NCBI GenBank assembly: GCA_024305745.1
Contig: JAHRBS010000010.1
Location: 379,501-443,500 of the forward strand
Source: Polyporus tsugae
Lineage: Eukaryota > Basidiomycota > Agaricomycetes > Polyporales > Polyporaceae
DNA length: 64,000 nucleotides
Direction of reading: 5' to 3'
Shown here: positions 47,801-59,726 of the stretch, piece after piece
How the letters are laid out: the number at the start of each line of letters is the position of its first letter
How positions within the stretch are numbered: position 1 is the stretch's first letter
Translations under genes and position numbers: made by a program
The notes under the pieces: generated by a model
Database searches by the model: none
What the model saw: the letters and a program-made list of their open reading frames with translations, nothing else
What the model was told of the DNA's origin: nothing

Positions 47801-48178
47801 GCGGTGGGGTGCGAGTTAAGACGGATGGGTACGAGACAACCAGTAGCTAGTGGTCACGACAATTGAGCACTCCCAATAGGCTCGAGCTGAGGAAGGCCGG
47901 ATGCCCAACCTTGTAGTCATGGCAAACCTATAAGGCACTGAGTGAACCAATCGCCTAGCGGGATGACAGCAGGCATTTACCAGTAACTTTCCTCTCGTTG
48001 TCGATGAGCTCAAGACGCCTTCAATCTTGCTTCGTGAGGCGTAAGGTAGTATGCCGTCCGAATATTTGTGGACGGCCGCACCTGGGCTCTTCGCCCATTG
48101 ATCGAGATCAGCGAGAGATCGGAAGAATGGCGTATCTTGCGAGACAAGCGACGAGTGATGCCTGCCTCGAATGGGCAT
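44850..48178 (-). CDS. GH85 endo-beta-N-acetylglucosaminidase, copy 4
   Basis: Intact paralogue, 768 aa. Exons (5' to 3'): 47981-48178, 47910-47927, 47307-47380, 47165-47248, 46608-46901, 46447-46552, 44850-46382. The C-terminal 503 residues are identical to copies 2 and 3, and no coding difference was noticed elsewhere. Catalytic pair Asn185/Glu187. Such near-identity across 11 kb implies very recent duplication or continuing homogenisation. Confidence 0.93.
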
Positions 48179-48656
48179 TCTCTATGGAGGAGAACTTGTG
48201 AATGGAGTGGTTAGTAGAGAGAGATGGTGTACAAATATCCTTCCAACCCTCAGGTTGCTCTGTGAACCACTCACGACTCTCGTCCGACTCAACGACGCGA
48301 CTGTGGCGTGGGTGCCACGACTTTCACGCGTTCTCATTGGCTCCCCGACCCTTCTCGATCGCAGTTTCGCCGTGAATAGGCGCTCGCCCTCTCTCGCTCG
48401 CTCGTCCTCCCCTTTCTACGACTTCCCCTCCCCGTTCCAGACACGAATCTGTCCAGAACACGGCGCCGTTCTCCTCGGGCATCTCGACTCTCCCCTCTGT
48501 TCCAATCTCGGCTCGCGTCCTTTCGTCCCTCGCCCGGAACAGTACATCGCCTCCAGCCCTCCGGTCTGATCCCCAAATACCTCGGCTTTGCGCTCACCAT
48601 GTACTCTGCAACCTCATCTCAACAACTCTCAGCCGAGCCCCCGGCCTCTGTGCATC

Positions 48657-51173
48657 ATGTCGTCCACATTGCCGCCATCTCTCCTCTGGCCGGCGAGTAA
48701 TCCGACATTCACCGGCCTTCCATGCCTCCTGTATTCCTCAAATCGGTCGCACATCGCTCCGTGGATCGTTCCTCAACAATTCGTCTCAAGTTCCCGGCCG
48801 GGAGATCGATCCCTGGACGTCTGGACAGAGCGCGCCCGCCCAAACGCTCAGGTTCGTCTCCAAGCCATCGTACTCGTTCCTGACATGCTCACCCCGCTTT
48901 GAACAGCTTATCGCGTAGCTGTAGTGCCCATCGAACATCGGATAAGGCCCGCCCGCTAACCAGCTTCGTGGAGCTCGCTCACGGCGGCCCTCCTCCTGCC
49001 CAGACGGCCAACCGCAGCCGACGCACTTTGCGCACCACCTGTACGATGTGCCGCGTTCCACACATGTGAAAGCTGTGGTGTGGTCGTCTCCCGACAGCTC
49101 GCAACACGCCAGCTGTGCGAACCGGCTGGAGAACGTCCGCACACTACGACCGCCGGCCTCCGCCCACCGCGAGCCCTCTCCACACATCAGACCCCCTCAA
49201 CCGAGGCTCCCTCGATCGTACACGTCGGCACGGGTCGCTCGGAACCGTTGGAACAGCATGGACACGCGGTCTCGTCCGCGCAGTGCAAGCTCTTACGTCC
49301 CCCGGCGCGGGGTAAGTGCACGCTCTGTATCGTTCCTCTCTGCGCATCCCACGCCGCCCGGTTGTGTCATCAGGCACCTAGGGCGCCCCCACAACGATCC
49401 ACTACTGCGTCCACGACTGGACTGACGGGAACATGCGCGAGCAATCGCGTCTGAACACTCCGCACCCGCCAGCCATACCGCCAGGTTCGACAACGCCTCC
49501 AAACGGATCAAGCGGACGAGGAAATGGGTCGGAAGGGCTCAGACGAGCACCCGGGGACGTAGGAAGGAACGGGCGTGCGCTCGCGCGAAAGGCTCAACGT
49601 CACGCCTCTCCGCGTACCAGGTGAGCCCGAGGGGCCGTATCTGTTCGTCCCGCGAACGGTGCGCTGACCCGCCGGCTGGAACAGACAGCCAGGATGTCCA
49701 AAAAGCGTAGAGGACACCGCAGCGAGGAACGTCAAGTCCTGCCGGCATCGATACTGCACGGCTCAAGTAAACGACATGGGCTATTCCTGTGGTGGGAAAG
49801 GTCAGGGAGAGACACATGCTGTGGTTGGTTCAGAGGGAACAGGCGAGTGCACATCGGGAGGACGAGATGACGCCGGCGCGGCGCGCAGGTGAGTGATCGA
49901 GCCACAAGTCGCGAACCGGGCGTCGTAACGCCGTCCTGACTGGTGCGTTCGGTAGCCGAAGGCCTCCCGCACAACGCACGGACACCAGGACACTAGGACA
50001 AAGTCGACCCAAGGGGCCAAAATAGAGGAGAGCGGCGCGAAGTTACGCCAGCCCACACCCTCGTCATGGAACGTAAACCGTAGGTCAGCGCCCATCAGAA
50101 CAACACCAGATCGACGCTGACAGAACGTTCCAGAGATCCACAGCTTGATCGACGCGGGGATGTTGGACGGGAGGCGGAACACCAACCCCAGGTGTGTGCC
50201 GCGCCGACAAAATGCACGATATCGCGACCGCACCATGTCTCCCCTCCGGCGCAAGTGAGGTACAGACGTCCACGAAGATCCACGAGACCCGCCGGTGCCA
50301 TTTTTCGCCGCCTGCGCGAGATTCAAAAATCGACGTAAAACGTCGATTTCATTGCAACCCGCCTCGTCGCATCCACGTCCCGCCGGGGATCAACCAGCCG
50401 TCATCCAAGGCACTCCAACCGAGGTCAGACGAGCCCAGAACGACGACCGGTGAGTCCCGGAAGGACGCCGCTACGGCGCAGGCCATAGATCTGTGCGAGG
50501 AGACGGAGAAACCGGCCACTCACTCGCGCCACCTGAGTCTTCTCGCGTGCTAACAATGATTTACAGGGCCTATGCATCGCCCAGCGTCGAACGCGGCCGG
50601 TTTCACGGCGATCGGACGACTTTTAAAAATCGGTCGAAAACGCGATTTCATGGCGTTCCAATTCCCGCCGGCACTGCGCGCGCATTCTCTCCCGCCGGTC
50701 GCCTCGCACGACGCGGCGGCCACTTTACGGCGTGTCTGTGGGTCACAAGGACCACGTACGAACAGCTCTCGGCGACCAGAAACAAGTCTCTAAAATGCAC
50801 TTTTGGGCGGGTCGAAGACGCGTGCCCCGGACGCGAGTCGGACAACGGGCTCGACGGCCGACCACCGCCATTCGGTGTCCCTCTGGATCGCTCAAGGGGA
50901 CCTAATTGAGCCTGTTCAAAGCTTCTAGAGCGTCCGAATGGGAGAATAGAAGGCTCGGTGCCGGCGGGTACGGGGGCGACTTGTTCCCAGGCACGAAATT
51001 CTCAAGATCCCATCGGACGGAGGACCGCAGACGACGTCCCGGCCACCCCCTAGCATGGGCCTGTGCGCGGTAAGGCGCGCCACTCGTTTGCGACGCTCGG
51101 GTGCGCGTCCGCCGTCCTGGTGAGTCTGCCGCCCGAAACCCCGCAAGCGCACGGCTAATCAACACTGGCGCAG
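48657..51173 (+). other. Spliced-looking transcription unit, frame unresolved, copy 4
   Basis: Near-identical to 26020-28536 and 37338-39854. Confidence 0.3.
50327..50349. repeat. Perfect inverted repeat, copy 4
   Basis: Same 10-bp-arm palindrome as at 16418-16440. Confidence 0.7.
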
Positions 51174-53956
51174 GTTTCCGGGTGCCTCAAAAAGCTTACG
51201 GGAAGGCTCGGACTTGTGCCAAACGGGATTGATGGTGCCACTGCGAATATCTGGGCAAAGAGATGGTACGCGGCGCATGCCTCGAATCTGGCACCCGCCG
51301 AGATGACAACCCGCGAAGTCCAGCGAGCACCCCGACGGAACTCAAGGCCGGCGCAGAATTCACAACAGCGGCAAGCACGAGTGCGCCATGGATGGCCGCC
51401 ATTGCGGACCGGAGTCGGCTGGAATCAACGCGATGGCGAGCTGGGCAAGGGCGCAGCGTGGCGACGAGCCCCTCACCCGGTACATCCACGCCAGAGTCGG
51501 CTGGAATCACCAGCCCGAGCCCGAGCGTCCGCTGGACGGACTCGCACTGAAGGACGGGCATGCGCGGCGTGTCGTCGCAACGACTCGAGCACGACGCGCG
51601 CGGCGTCCGGAACGGCGCGCTGGGGTCCGTACGTACGACACATGTAACAACGCTGACGGGAATATATTTTGTGCGCCCCAGATCGCGTCCGCGTGCCCCC
51701 AGGCCTGCGGGCCCCCACAAGGATAGGCGAGAGTCGAGGTGTTCGATACGGCTGGAGTAGAAAGCGGACGGCCTACTGTCGGGAGCTGTTCCCGGGGGAG
51801 TTAGAAGGCGGTCCTGGTGCCAGGAGAACGCGTACCTGGTCAGGCGGGCTGTTGAACCGGTGTGTGCGCCTTCTGCGTGCTTGAACGGTGCGGTTCGGGC
51901 TCACGCACGCGGTCGGCTAGAGTGGGTAGTTGGTGCTGAAGGAGCGGGAGATTGCGGTCGGAGCGACGGCGCGGTGTGGAACGGTCGGTGGCGGATCTTC
52001 GGTGCGAGCGTACTCCAGCCGGGACAGGACCTAGGTACAGAGGTTGTTACCCGTGCGCTTGATCGACGAGCGCAACAGCAGACTTACAAAGTGCAGCGGT
52101 AAGCCAGATTGATAATTGAACTTGGCGTCGCGTGAAGGTCGATCATGGACGCTGACTTGCATGGACAGGTGAGAGACTGGTCGATCTTCGCCAGAGTCTC
52201 TCGGTCTCGATGATTCATGAAAACCAAGATTAGATCTAGGCACAGAGCGGGGAATCGTCGTTGGCACGACGGGTACCCACTCACCAATGGAGAACAGGAC
52301 CGGCGATCAAACCAGGCTCCCGGGCGACAAAGTAGAAAGTTCATGAACTCGGAGACAGGATGCAGCACTCGGGAAGTGGCCAGTGTGCGAGGGTTAAGAA
52401 GTACGCGGCGTGCAAGGGAAGAGTGCAGTCAGGTGAGTGCTGTGTCATGGCCGACGATCCTGGGGTTCTTGTAGGGGGAGGATGGGGCCCGTGCGCGGGA
52501 CATTGTGCGCACGGTCTCGGCGCACGATGTTCCGATCTTACGATGGCCGAATGGCCAGGCTCACAGACTCACATCATGCACACGAGCGAGCCGGACGGGA
52601 GATGTGCGCCGCCAGCAAGACGGCGTTGACGGCGAATGGGCAGGCTGGGATTCATCCTGTGGAATGCCCAGACGGAGGAAATGGCTTTAGCCACTTCCGA
52701 GGAAGGGACCCGAAGCATCGAGCCCCGCGCTGTCCTCGCTTCGCTGAGCGGGCGCGCCTTTCGGCTGATCGCATTTTCACGCCGCTCATTGTTGCAACCC
52801 TATGGACGTAACAATAGCATTCCGGGGCTGTTTCACAATTCCGCGGTATCCGGCCGTACGTGAATTGTAGGACCGACGGTTGGAGTTGTGGGGGCACACT
52901 AGCATACTACGGCATGTCCCACCACGACTTGCGGCCATGCCAATCGGAACTGGAATGAATGGTACTGGCATGGGATAAATGCAGCGGGTATTGTGGCTGG
53001 GATTACGACTGGCGGCACTGACTTCAAGTCAACAGGCGGATCCACGGCTGCATGGCGAACTGTGTGTTTTCCCACTCGATCCGAATGCGGAGTATGTTTC
53101 CGTTGGATGGATTATCCAAATGGCACGAGGATGGCGGCGCCGACGCTCATTCCAAAGCTGGGCCTTCGGCATAGGAGAGCCTAAGGTTTGTTGCTTTCCG
53201 ACGGACACTTGCCGGCGCCGCCGTGGGATACGGCGAGATAGTATACTGGCAGCTTTTGTTGACTAATGTAACGTGCAATATGTTGGGGGTCTCGAGGCCC
53301 CACTGTGCAGCAAGGTGCACACAAGATTCGATTTCTGAACCATTGTTTTGAAGCCTGGCCTGAGCTGTCTGTACAGTGGTTCAAGTGGTCGGTACTAGTG
53401 GTATGGCCACTGCGTGTGTTACATCTCGGCGGAGGATGAGAATGTCTGGTCAGTGTTCGGGATTGCCAGGACTTCCGGCGACTTGCAGGAAATATCTCAG
53501 GCTAGCTTGCAAGCGATCATGACGGTGTTCTCTCGGCATGCTCGGACGACGGAAAGACTGTCACCGGTCTAATTTTACAGCGGAAATTGGGTGCATAACA
53601 AATCAAGCGGAAGCGGCATTGGGACGGGTGATCGGCTACGACTCAAGGTCCGGTAGGGTAGCCCAGTCTACCAAGCCGCACACAGGTTACAGGTTGTCTT
53701 CGGAGTGCGACATTCACTCTTTTACTTGGCTCATACCTTCGGGGTTGCGGTGGTGCCCGTGCCAGATAGTTGCAGGAGAGATGAGAAGTGTAGGTGTGGC
53801 AATTAAATTGATGAATGGTCGGCCGGCCGGCGCAAACACGAGCCTGGGTCTAGGTGCGCGGTGATTGAGACAGGTGGTTATGATTAGCCGAAAGCCTTCA
53901 CGCTATGCGGTGGCCAGACTCTGGGCCCTCGAACCGCTCTAGAATTGCCAGCAGGA

Positions 53957-53961
53957 TATAA
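53957..53961 (+). promoter_or_regulatory. TATA box upstream of Cys-rich gene, copy 4
   Basis: Conserved GATATAATAG before the ATG at 54097. Confidence 0.5.
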
Positions 53962-54096
53962 TAGTGTGCAACGGAATGTAATCACGCTTTCCCTTCCCCG
54001 CTGAGACATTTTTCTAACCTGCATTCACCATATCCCTCCACCGAGCTTGACATCTACCGCCATTCCATCACTCCGAGCCTTTGCTGCACACTCATC

Positions 54097-54905
54097 ATGA
54101 CTCGCTGGTATGGAGTTCCATGTCAAGGCTGTAGGATCAATATGTGTCAGATGTGCAGGTAAGTCCGAGCTCCGTCATAGTCCCCATCGCGACAGCTTGA
54201 ATCTGGCTTACCCACGTCCATAGCACATCATTGTGCATGGAATACGCTTGCACGTCAACGACTTGGCAAGTCCCTGATGTCGACCTGCGATACCAAGCAC
54301 AAGAGTGCGTATTCGGCGAAGCAACAGGTGGTCCAGCATATTTGCGCAAACACATGGGTTCAGCAGCTCCCGGGCACGACAAGGAGCTTACGTTGGTTGT
54401 TCGGATGATCCCTTCAACACTCACAGTGAGTCGTATTGTGCCTACCATTTCGGACATTCAGATCAACTTGGATTGTCTTGCAGATTTGGTGCTCGCACGC
54501 TCCTCGATACATCTTGTATGCTGTGCACGCATGATGCGGGCTGGGTGTCGGACGCTCTCGGCCTGCCGGAGACTTAAACAGGCTGCATCCTCGAGGGGAA
54601 GTCCCGTTGGACAGCATGCTTGGAAGCTCATTACGAGGTGTGTAAGCTTAGTATTCTCCTGCATGGCTCACCTCTGTGACACTGCCTATGACATGAGGCA
54701 GCAAGATATCTCCGGCGGGCGGGACAAAATACGGGAAGCACGGGGGGCGGCAGAGTCATGGATGGCGAAAACCAAGATTGCGGGCGCACATCTCAAATGG
54801 TATGTCGACTCACCTTTAGCTTATGAGGTCATTCTGAATTTCTGATGTGTGCCGGATAGGCGGGGCAACGGGCGTAAGAGGACGAAGGTCGCGGTCACAC
54901 ATTAA
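54097..54905 (+). CDS. Candidate six-exon Cys-rich protein, copy 4
   Basis: Same model as copies 2 and 3. No difference from them was noticed. Confidence 0.35.
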
Positions 54906-56167
54906 CAAGTTGAGTTCCTGTCTGGCGACGCGAACCAATCCCCTGACGGGCGCCGGCATGTGCAACTCCTCCGCGGCGGGCGTCACCGCGCTCCCCGGGT
55001 CCTCGGGGCTGGTCACCATCTGGGACTCCTCCTCGCAGTTCGTGCTACAGTATTCCCCGGCCCGTCACTGCCTCGACACTCTGGGCGCCCACGTGAAGTC
55101 AGCGACGGCGGACAGCGTGCCTGGGCCAGAGTCGTTTTGGGGACGAACACAACTGTGTTTGCCGGCAGCCCGCACCTCGTGTGCAACGCGACGATCTCGG
55201 GAACCTGAACGTGTCAGTGCCGTGGTTGCGGCGCCCACAGTGAGACAGGTGACGCGGTTGGCGGACTCGGACCTCGCGCTCCGGTCCTCCGTGGCTGGCG
55301 ACTGCTCGCCTGGAATCGGAGCACACTTGGTATGCACCTTCTCTGTCTCGCGTGAACGCAAGAGGCTGGAGGTTGTGGGCTGCATGTATACGTGCAGCGA
55401 GTCCTCGCGGGATGCCATGGCTGGCAAGGTGCGAGGGCAGGAGAGGTGCGAGGGGACTGACGTGCAGCGGGAACGAGTCTTGCGGTGGATGAGTGGAGCG
55501 GGAGGTGGAAGAGATACCTGACTTGGGTGCATGCAAGCTGGAAGTGGCGGGCTGCATACATGAACTCCTCGCGGGACGCAGTTGCTGACCGGGAGGGACG
55601 CACAGAGTTGTTGCGAGAAGGAGACTCGCGGTGGGAGTTGTTCTTGGGCGAGAGGACGAAGGAGGCGGAAGACGTACCTTCGGATCCGGATGTGAGCGCC
55701 CCAATCAATTCCGCCCTAACATATTTCCCATCACGGCTCCGGGTCCAACTGCACTCCGGGCACACTGACATATTCAGCGTGAGGGCGCTGCTGTGCTGGA
55801 TCCCAAGGTCTGTAGTGCAAGTGTACATGGGACAGAAGTGTAGCAGTAGTGTAGCAGAACACATCGAACGTGGAACATGATCACGAGAGACGAGAGCGAA
55901 CCGGAAGGGAGACAAGTTCCCGGAATAGACGCCCTGTGTGCGGCGCTCGTCTGCCACAATATGCTCGACTCAGTTCTCCCTGTCTGCAAAAATCCGACAA
56001 CCCTGTACTCCACGACTGTGCCCGCTCAGCGCTCTACAAACACACAAGTCTCCCTGAGTCTGTGTCTATCGATGAGGCAGGAAATCGACTCTGCCGCACG
56101 ACGCCCCCGCGCACACGAGGCTACGAGACGCCGCACAGCCATCCCCCGGGCCTCGGCAGATGAGATC

Positions 56168-59100
56168 TCACGCGCACGCGTTCACGTCGACGAATGCGCA
56201 GTCCTCCCAGTCCACCACACGCCCTCTGTCCGTCACGCCCTGCACGTAAAACCTCGCCGCACTCGCGCCCTTGAGATCTGGAGGCAAACACGCAGCATCG
56301 ACATAGAACCGGTTCGCCCTCCCGTCGAGCCCCGTCGTCCCAACGAACGTCGCCGCTTCCGGTGCGTGCGCGCCCCCCGGTCCGGGATAGCCCTGTACGT
56401 ACACGTTGAAGAACGCGAAGCCGGGCGCGGGGTGGTCCAGCACCCACGCCGCTTCCGGGTCTTCTGGGGACTTGAGCGTGAGCGCCGGCACAGGCCCCAT
56501 CGAGATCCCGGTGCCCCATGCGAGAACACCCGCGAACGGGGCCGGGCCCGGGATCACGGCGGCGTGCATCTCCCGATCAGCTGCGAAGCGCGCCCAGATG
56601 ATCTTGGGACTCAGCGCGGTGTGGCGCGGGGAAGGGGGGTTGGCGTACACGCTGAGCGCGCCGATCGAGAGCGAGAAGTCGACGGGCTGCGAGGGGTCTT
56701 CGCACGTGAAGCCGATCACGAGCCCAGCGGCTGAGAGAACGTCCGCGTCGGCTGGGTCATCACGCGCACGCGCGAGCGTGACGTCGACGAGGAGCTCCGT
56801 CCATCCTCCCGGAAGGGGCGTGTCGGAGGGCGACGGGACGAAGGTCACGTCAAACTCGGCGTCGAAACCTTGGGCGAGGGATTTCACGGACGCGCCGACG
56901 TCGGCGTCGATGGGGCCGGAGAGTTTGTAGACGATGGACAGACGGTAGGACTTGCGCGGGGTTATGGCGAGCGACTGGATGGGAAGCCAGACGCAGCGGA
57001 AGAACGCGTCTTCGGAGTCGGACCCTGCGGCAGAAAAGGAAACTACCAGGGAGCTTCCACCGAGCCAGGCGTCGTCCATAGATATGTCCGCAGATGCCGC
57101 TGGGACGGTCTCGTCGCGGTCCCCGTTCTCCCATGCAAGCGTTGGACGTGGGAAGACCAGGTCTCCAATCGAGGTCGACTTGTCGACATCCGTCCATCCC
57201 GTTTCACTGCTGAACACCTTTTTCCCGCGGATGAACCAAGCCCAACCCACACCCGGCGAGAACATCGTGAAGAATGGGAGCATCGCCGGATTCGGGGGCG
57301 GCAGCCTCGGGAAGAACTCCGCGACTGGCTGGAATGGGCTGTGCTCGCACGCGGGCTCGCCCTCCTTCCGCCCGTGCGGCGGAACCTCGACGTGCTCGCC
57401 CGCTGTTGGCGGGCCAAGCCAGAGCTTGCGCTCGCACGCCCACCAAGCAGCCCACGACCACCCGGTTGTGTCTTGCTCGCTCTCCCAGGTCCAGGCCTGG
57501 CCGAAGAGGGCGACGCTGAGCCCCAGGAACTCGGGGTCGATGTGCGAGATGGCCTTGTAGCACCCGAAGCCGCCTCCCCCGTGCGACCCGCGGCCCCAGA
57601 CGTCGACGCCGATGTAGATGTCGGAGAGGAGCTTGGGCCGGGGTAGGGTGGATTGATCTAACGAGAGGAGGTATTGTGCGGTCATGGAAGGGTATGGGTG
57701 GGGCCACTGTTGGCGTTCGCGGCTCTATTATTTCTACGTACACAGAATAAAGAAGGGAGATGGTACGTACAGTATAGTTGGTAAAAAATGATGTAGACGG
57801 CAGGAAGAACGGCAAGTTGACGCTGTTGAGCCTGTCTTGCCATCGTAGCTGGCCGTTAACGACGATGCTATCATACCTGCAGCACGGTCAGCTCGGGATG
57901 TCAGCGCAGGTTCAGGGTGCACGGAACCTACCACATCGCCTCCGCATGTGGGCCAATCTTGCGCTTGAGCTCGTGCTCGAGAAGAGCAATCCACATCGTT
58001 AGAGCCCGAGCTTGTTGGACGCCGCCGAGGAGTGGATACTCAAAATTCAGAAGGTATCCGTCAAAACCTCTCTGATAGGCAAGCTCCGCAAGCAAGCGGG
58101 CGTAGTGAGGGGATACCGGGAGCGTTGCGTTAGAGTCTGGCTTGGCAGGGCCGTATGTCGGCTTAGGAAGAGGGCCGACGAGCAGCTGCAAGCATTCTTC
58201 CTGCGACTCAGCACCCTCGAATATCCTATATGAAAGATCAGTGGCGAGCCGAGGCGGACGCTATCATCAGCAAAATTACACCTTCCTGAACTCTGTTGAA
58301 CACCTCCGAGTGCCTGGGGAAGCAGTCTAAGGAGCCCTCAGGAGCCTCAGGCTCTAAGGCATCCGATGCCTGAGAACCTGAGAGCGACTGGGGCGACCTG
58401 TCACGCTTACCCAGGAAGTCCAGGAAGCTCAGGGTCCGGCCAGGAAAAATGTACTTTTGCTGATGCATGATGATGATGTGGGACATACAAAACACCGAGC
58501 ATCTTCACCCCATGCCTGTGAGCGGCCGTTGACCATCCAGGTGGTGGGATCGTCACCCTGTGGTGTGAGAAGCTGATGAAATAATTAGCGCACTGCCCTT
58601 GCCAACGGTGTCGGAGCGAGATACCCATACTAGATGAATGTGTCGCAGTACGGCCAGAAGTTGAACGTGTATGAGGGAGCCGTTGGTGACTCCGTGTAGC
58701 CTCCCTGGGTTGATGGATCAATTAGTGCATGCGTGGAAATCGTGGTGCTCAATTATTGTGGCCGCTGGCCTCGTTCACACTGCAAAGAAAGGAACTTTTC
58801 TGCAGCGAGGAAAGCCTATGGAAATGATGAACATTTCCCAGATCTTTCACCATGAGGGATAGTCTTTGCAAAAGCGCCTTTCTTCGGGCACAATACACCC
58901 ATGAGCCTTTCTGGGCTCTAGATTGGCGCCTTTCCAAAGCCTTTCCGTTACGGTGAAATTTTGATGGAAAGGGTCAATCCAGAAGGCTATCCATCGACTT
59001 TATGTGGAAAAGTTGATTTCTCCCCAGTGTCAGAGACGTTCAGAGGCAATTGATGGGAGGTGATGTCAGCAACGGAGACTGTCTCATACCCACCCGCCCT

Positions 59101-59494
59101 AATTGTTCTTTCCGCAACGCTGGGGTACGAGTTAAGACGGATGGGTACGAGACAACCAGTAGCTAGTGGTCACGACAATTGAGCACTCCCAATAGGCTCG
59201 AGCTGAGGAAGGCCGGATGCCCAACCTTGTAGTCATGGCAAACCTATAAGGCACTGAGTCAACCAATCGCCTAGCGGGATGACAGCAGGCATTTACCAGT
59301 AACTTTCCTCTCGTTGTTGATGAGTTCAAGACGCCTTCAATTTTGCTTCGTGAGGCGTAAGGTAGTATGCCGTCCGAGTGTTTGTGGACGGCCGCACCTG
59401 GGCTCTTCGCCCATTGATCGAGATCAGCGAGAGATCGGAAGAATGGCGTATCTTCCGAGACAAGCGACGAGTGATCCTTGCCTCGAATGGGCAT
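56168..59494 (-). CDS. GH85 endo-beta-N-acetylglucosaminidase, copy 5 (mosaic)
   Basis: Intact ENGase, 770 aa. Exons (5' to 3'): 59297-59494, 59226-59243, 58631-58704, 58489-58572, 57932-58225, 57771-57876, 56168-57706. Catalytic pair Asn185/Glu187. The sequence switches type along its length. Parts of the last exon match copy 1 (FIRGKKV, ARARDDPAD), while AQGFDAEF, QDTTGW and the VNACA end match copies 2-4. Intron 4 (58226-58488) is of the copy 2 type, but intron 2 (58705-59225, 521 nt) is of the copy 1 type. The N terminus has private changes (MPIRGKDHSSLVSEDT). Unlike copies 1-4, its upstream region is not block C but the short spacer to RNA14. Confidence 0.93.
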
Positions 59495-59555
59495 TCTCTA
59501 TGGAGGAGAACTTATGAATGGAGTGGTTAGTAGAGAGAGATGGTGTACAAATATC

Positions 59556-59726
59556 GATTTCCAACACAAGTTCGCATGCGCAGCCCCCCGGCAACACCCG
59601 CAGGGTTAGTTAGACGCCCACGGACTTGAGGCTTCAAAGTTGTGCATATACACTCCAACATGAAAGACAGCTGAGAGCATGACAAGCGTAGCATTAATAG
59701 AGATAAATGTCTATACTACGGAGAAA
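59556..59726. other. Right array junction and spacer to RNA14
   Basis: Similarity to the other E blocks stops after 59555 (GTGTACAAATATC is shared). This unique spacer holds the promoter of ENGase copy 5 and the 3' end of RNA14. The ENGase start and the RNA14 stop are only about 230 bp apart. Confidence 0.7.

Larger units (their letters stand above)
48250..56174. repeat. Block C, copy 4 (7.9 kb)
   Basis: Same content as copies 2 and 3, without the extra T of copy 3. Its right end carries the copy 3 type of variants. It abuts ENGase copy 5. Confidence 0.9.
11042..59555. repeat. Tandem array E-C-E-C-E-C-E-C-E, ~11.3-kb period
   Basis: Five copies of a ~3.4-kb block E (the GH85 gene) alternate with four copies of a 7.8-7.9-kb block C. 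E blocks: about 11042-14421, 22220-25612, 33538-36930, 44857-48249, 56175-59555. C blocks fill the gaps. The last GH85 exon starts its stop codon at 11041, 22213, 33531, 44850 and 56168, giving periods of 11172, 11318, 11319 and 11318 bp. Homology ends on the left at the stop codon of copy 1 and on the right about 60 bp upstream of the copy 5 start codon (plus-strand position 59555). Copies 2-4 are nearly identical; one extra T at 41893 explains the 11,319-bp unit. Confidence 0.97.

Noticed and set aside
11042..59555. rDNA, centromeric satellite or CRISPR explanation for the repeats
   Set aside because: The units contain intact protein genes, no rRNA sequence, no short-repeat/spacer pattern, and a unit size far too large for a satellite.
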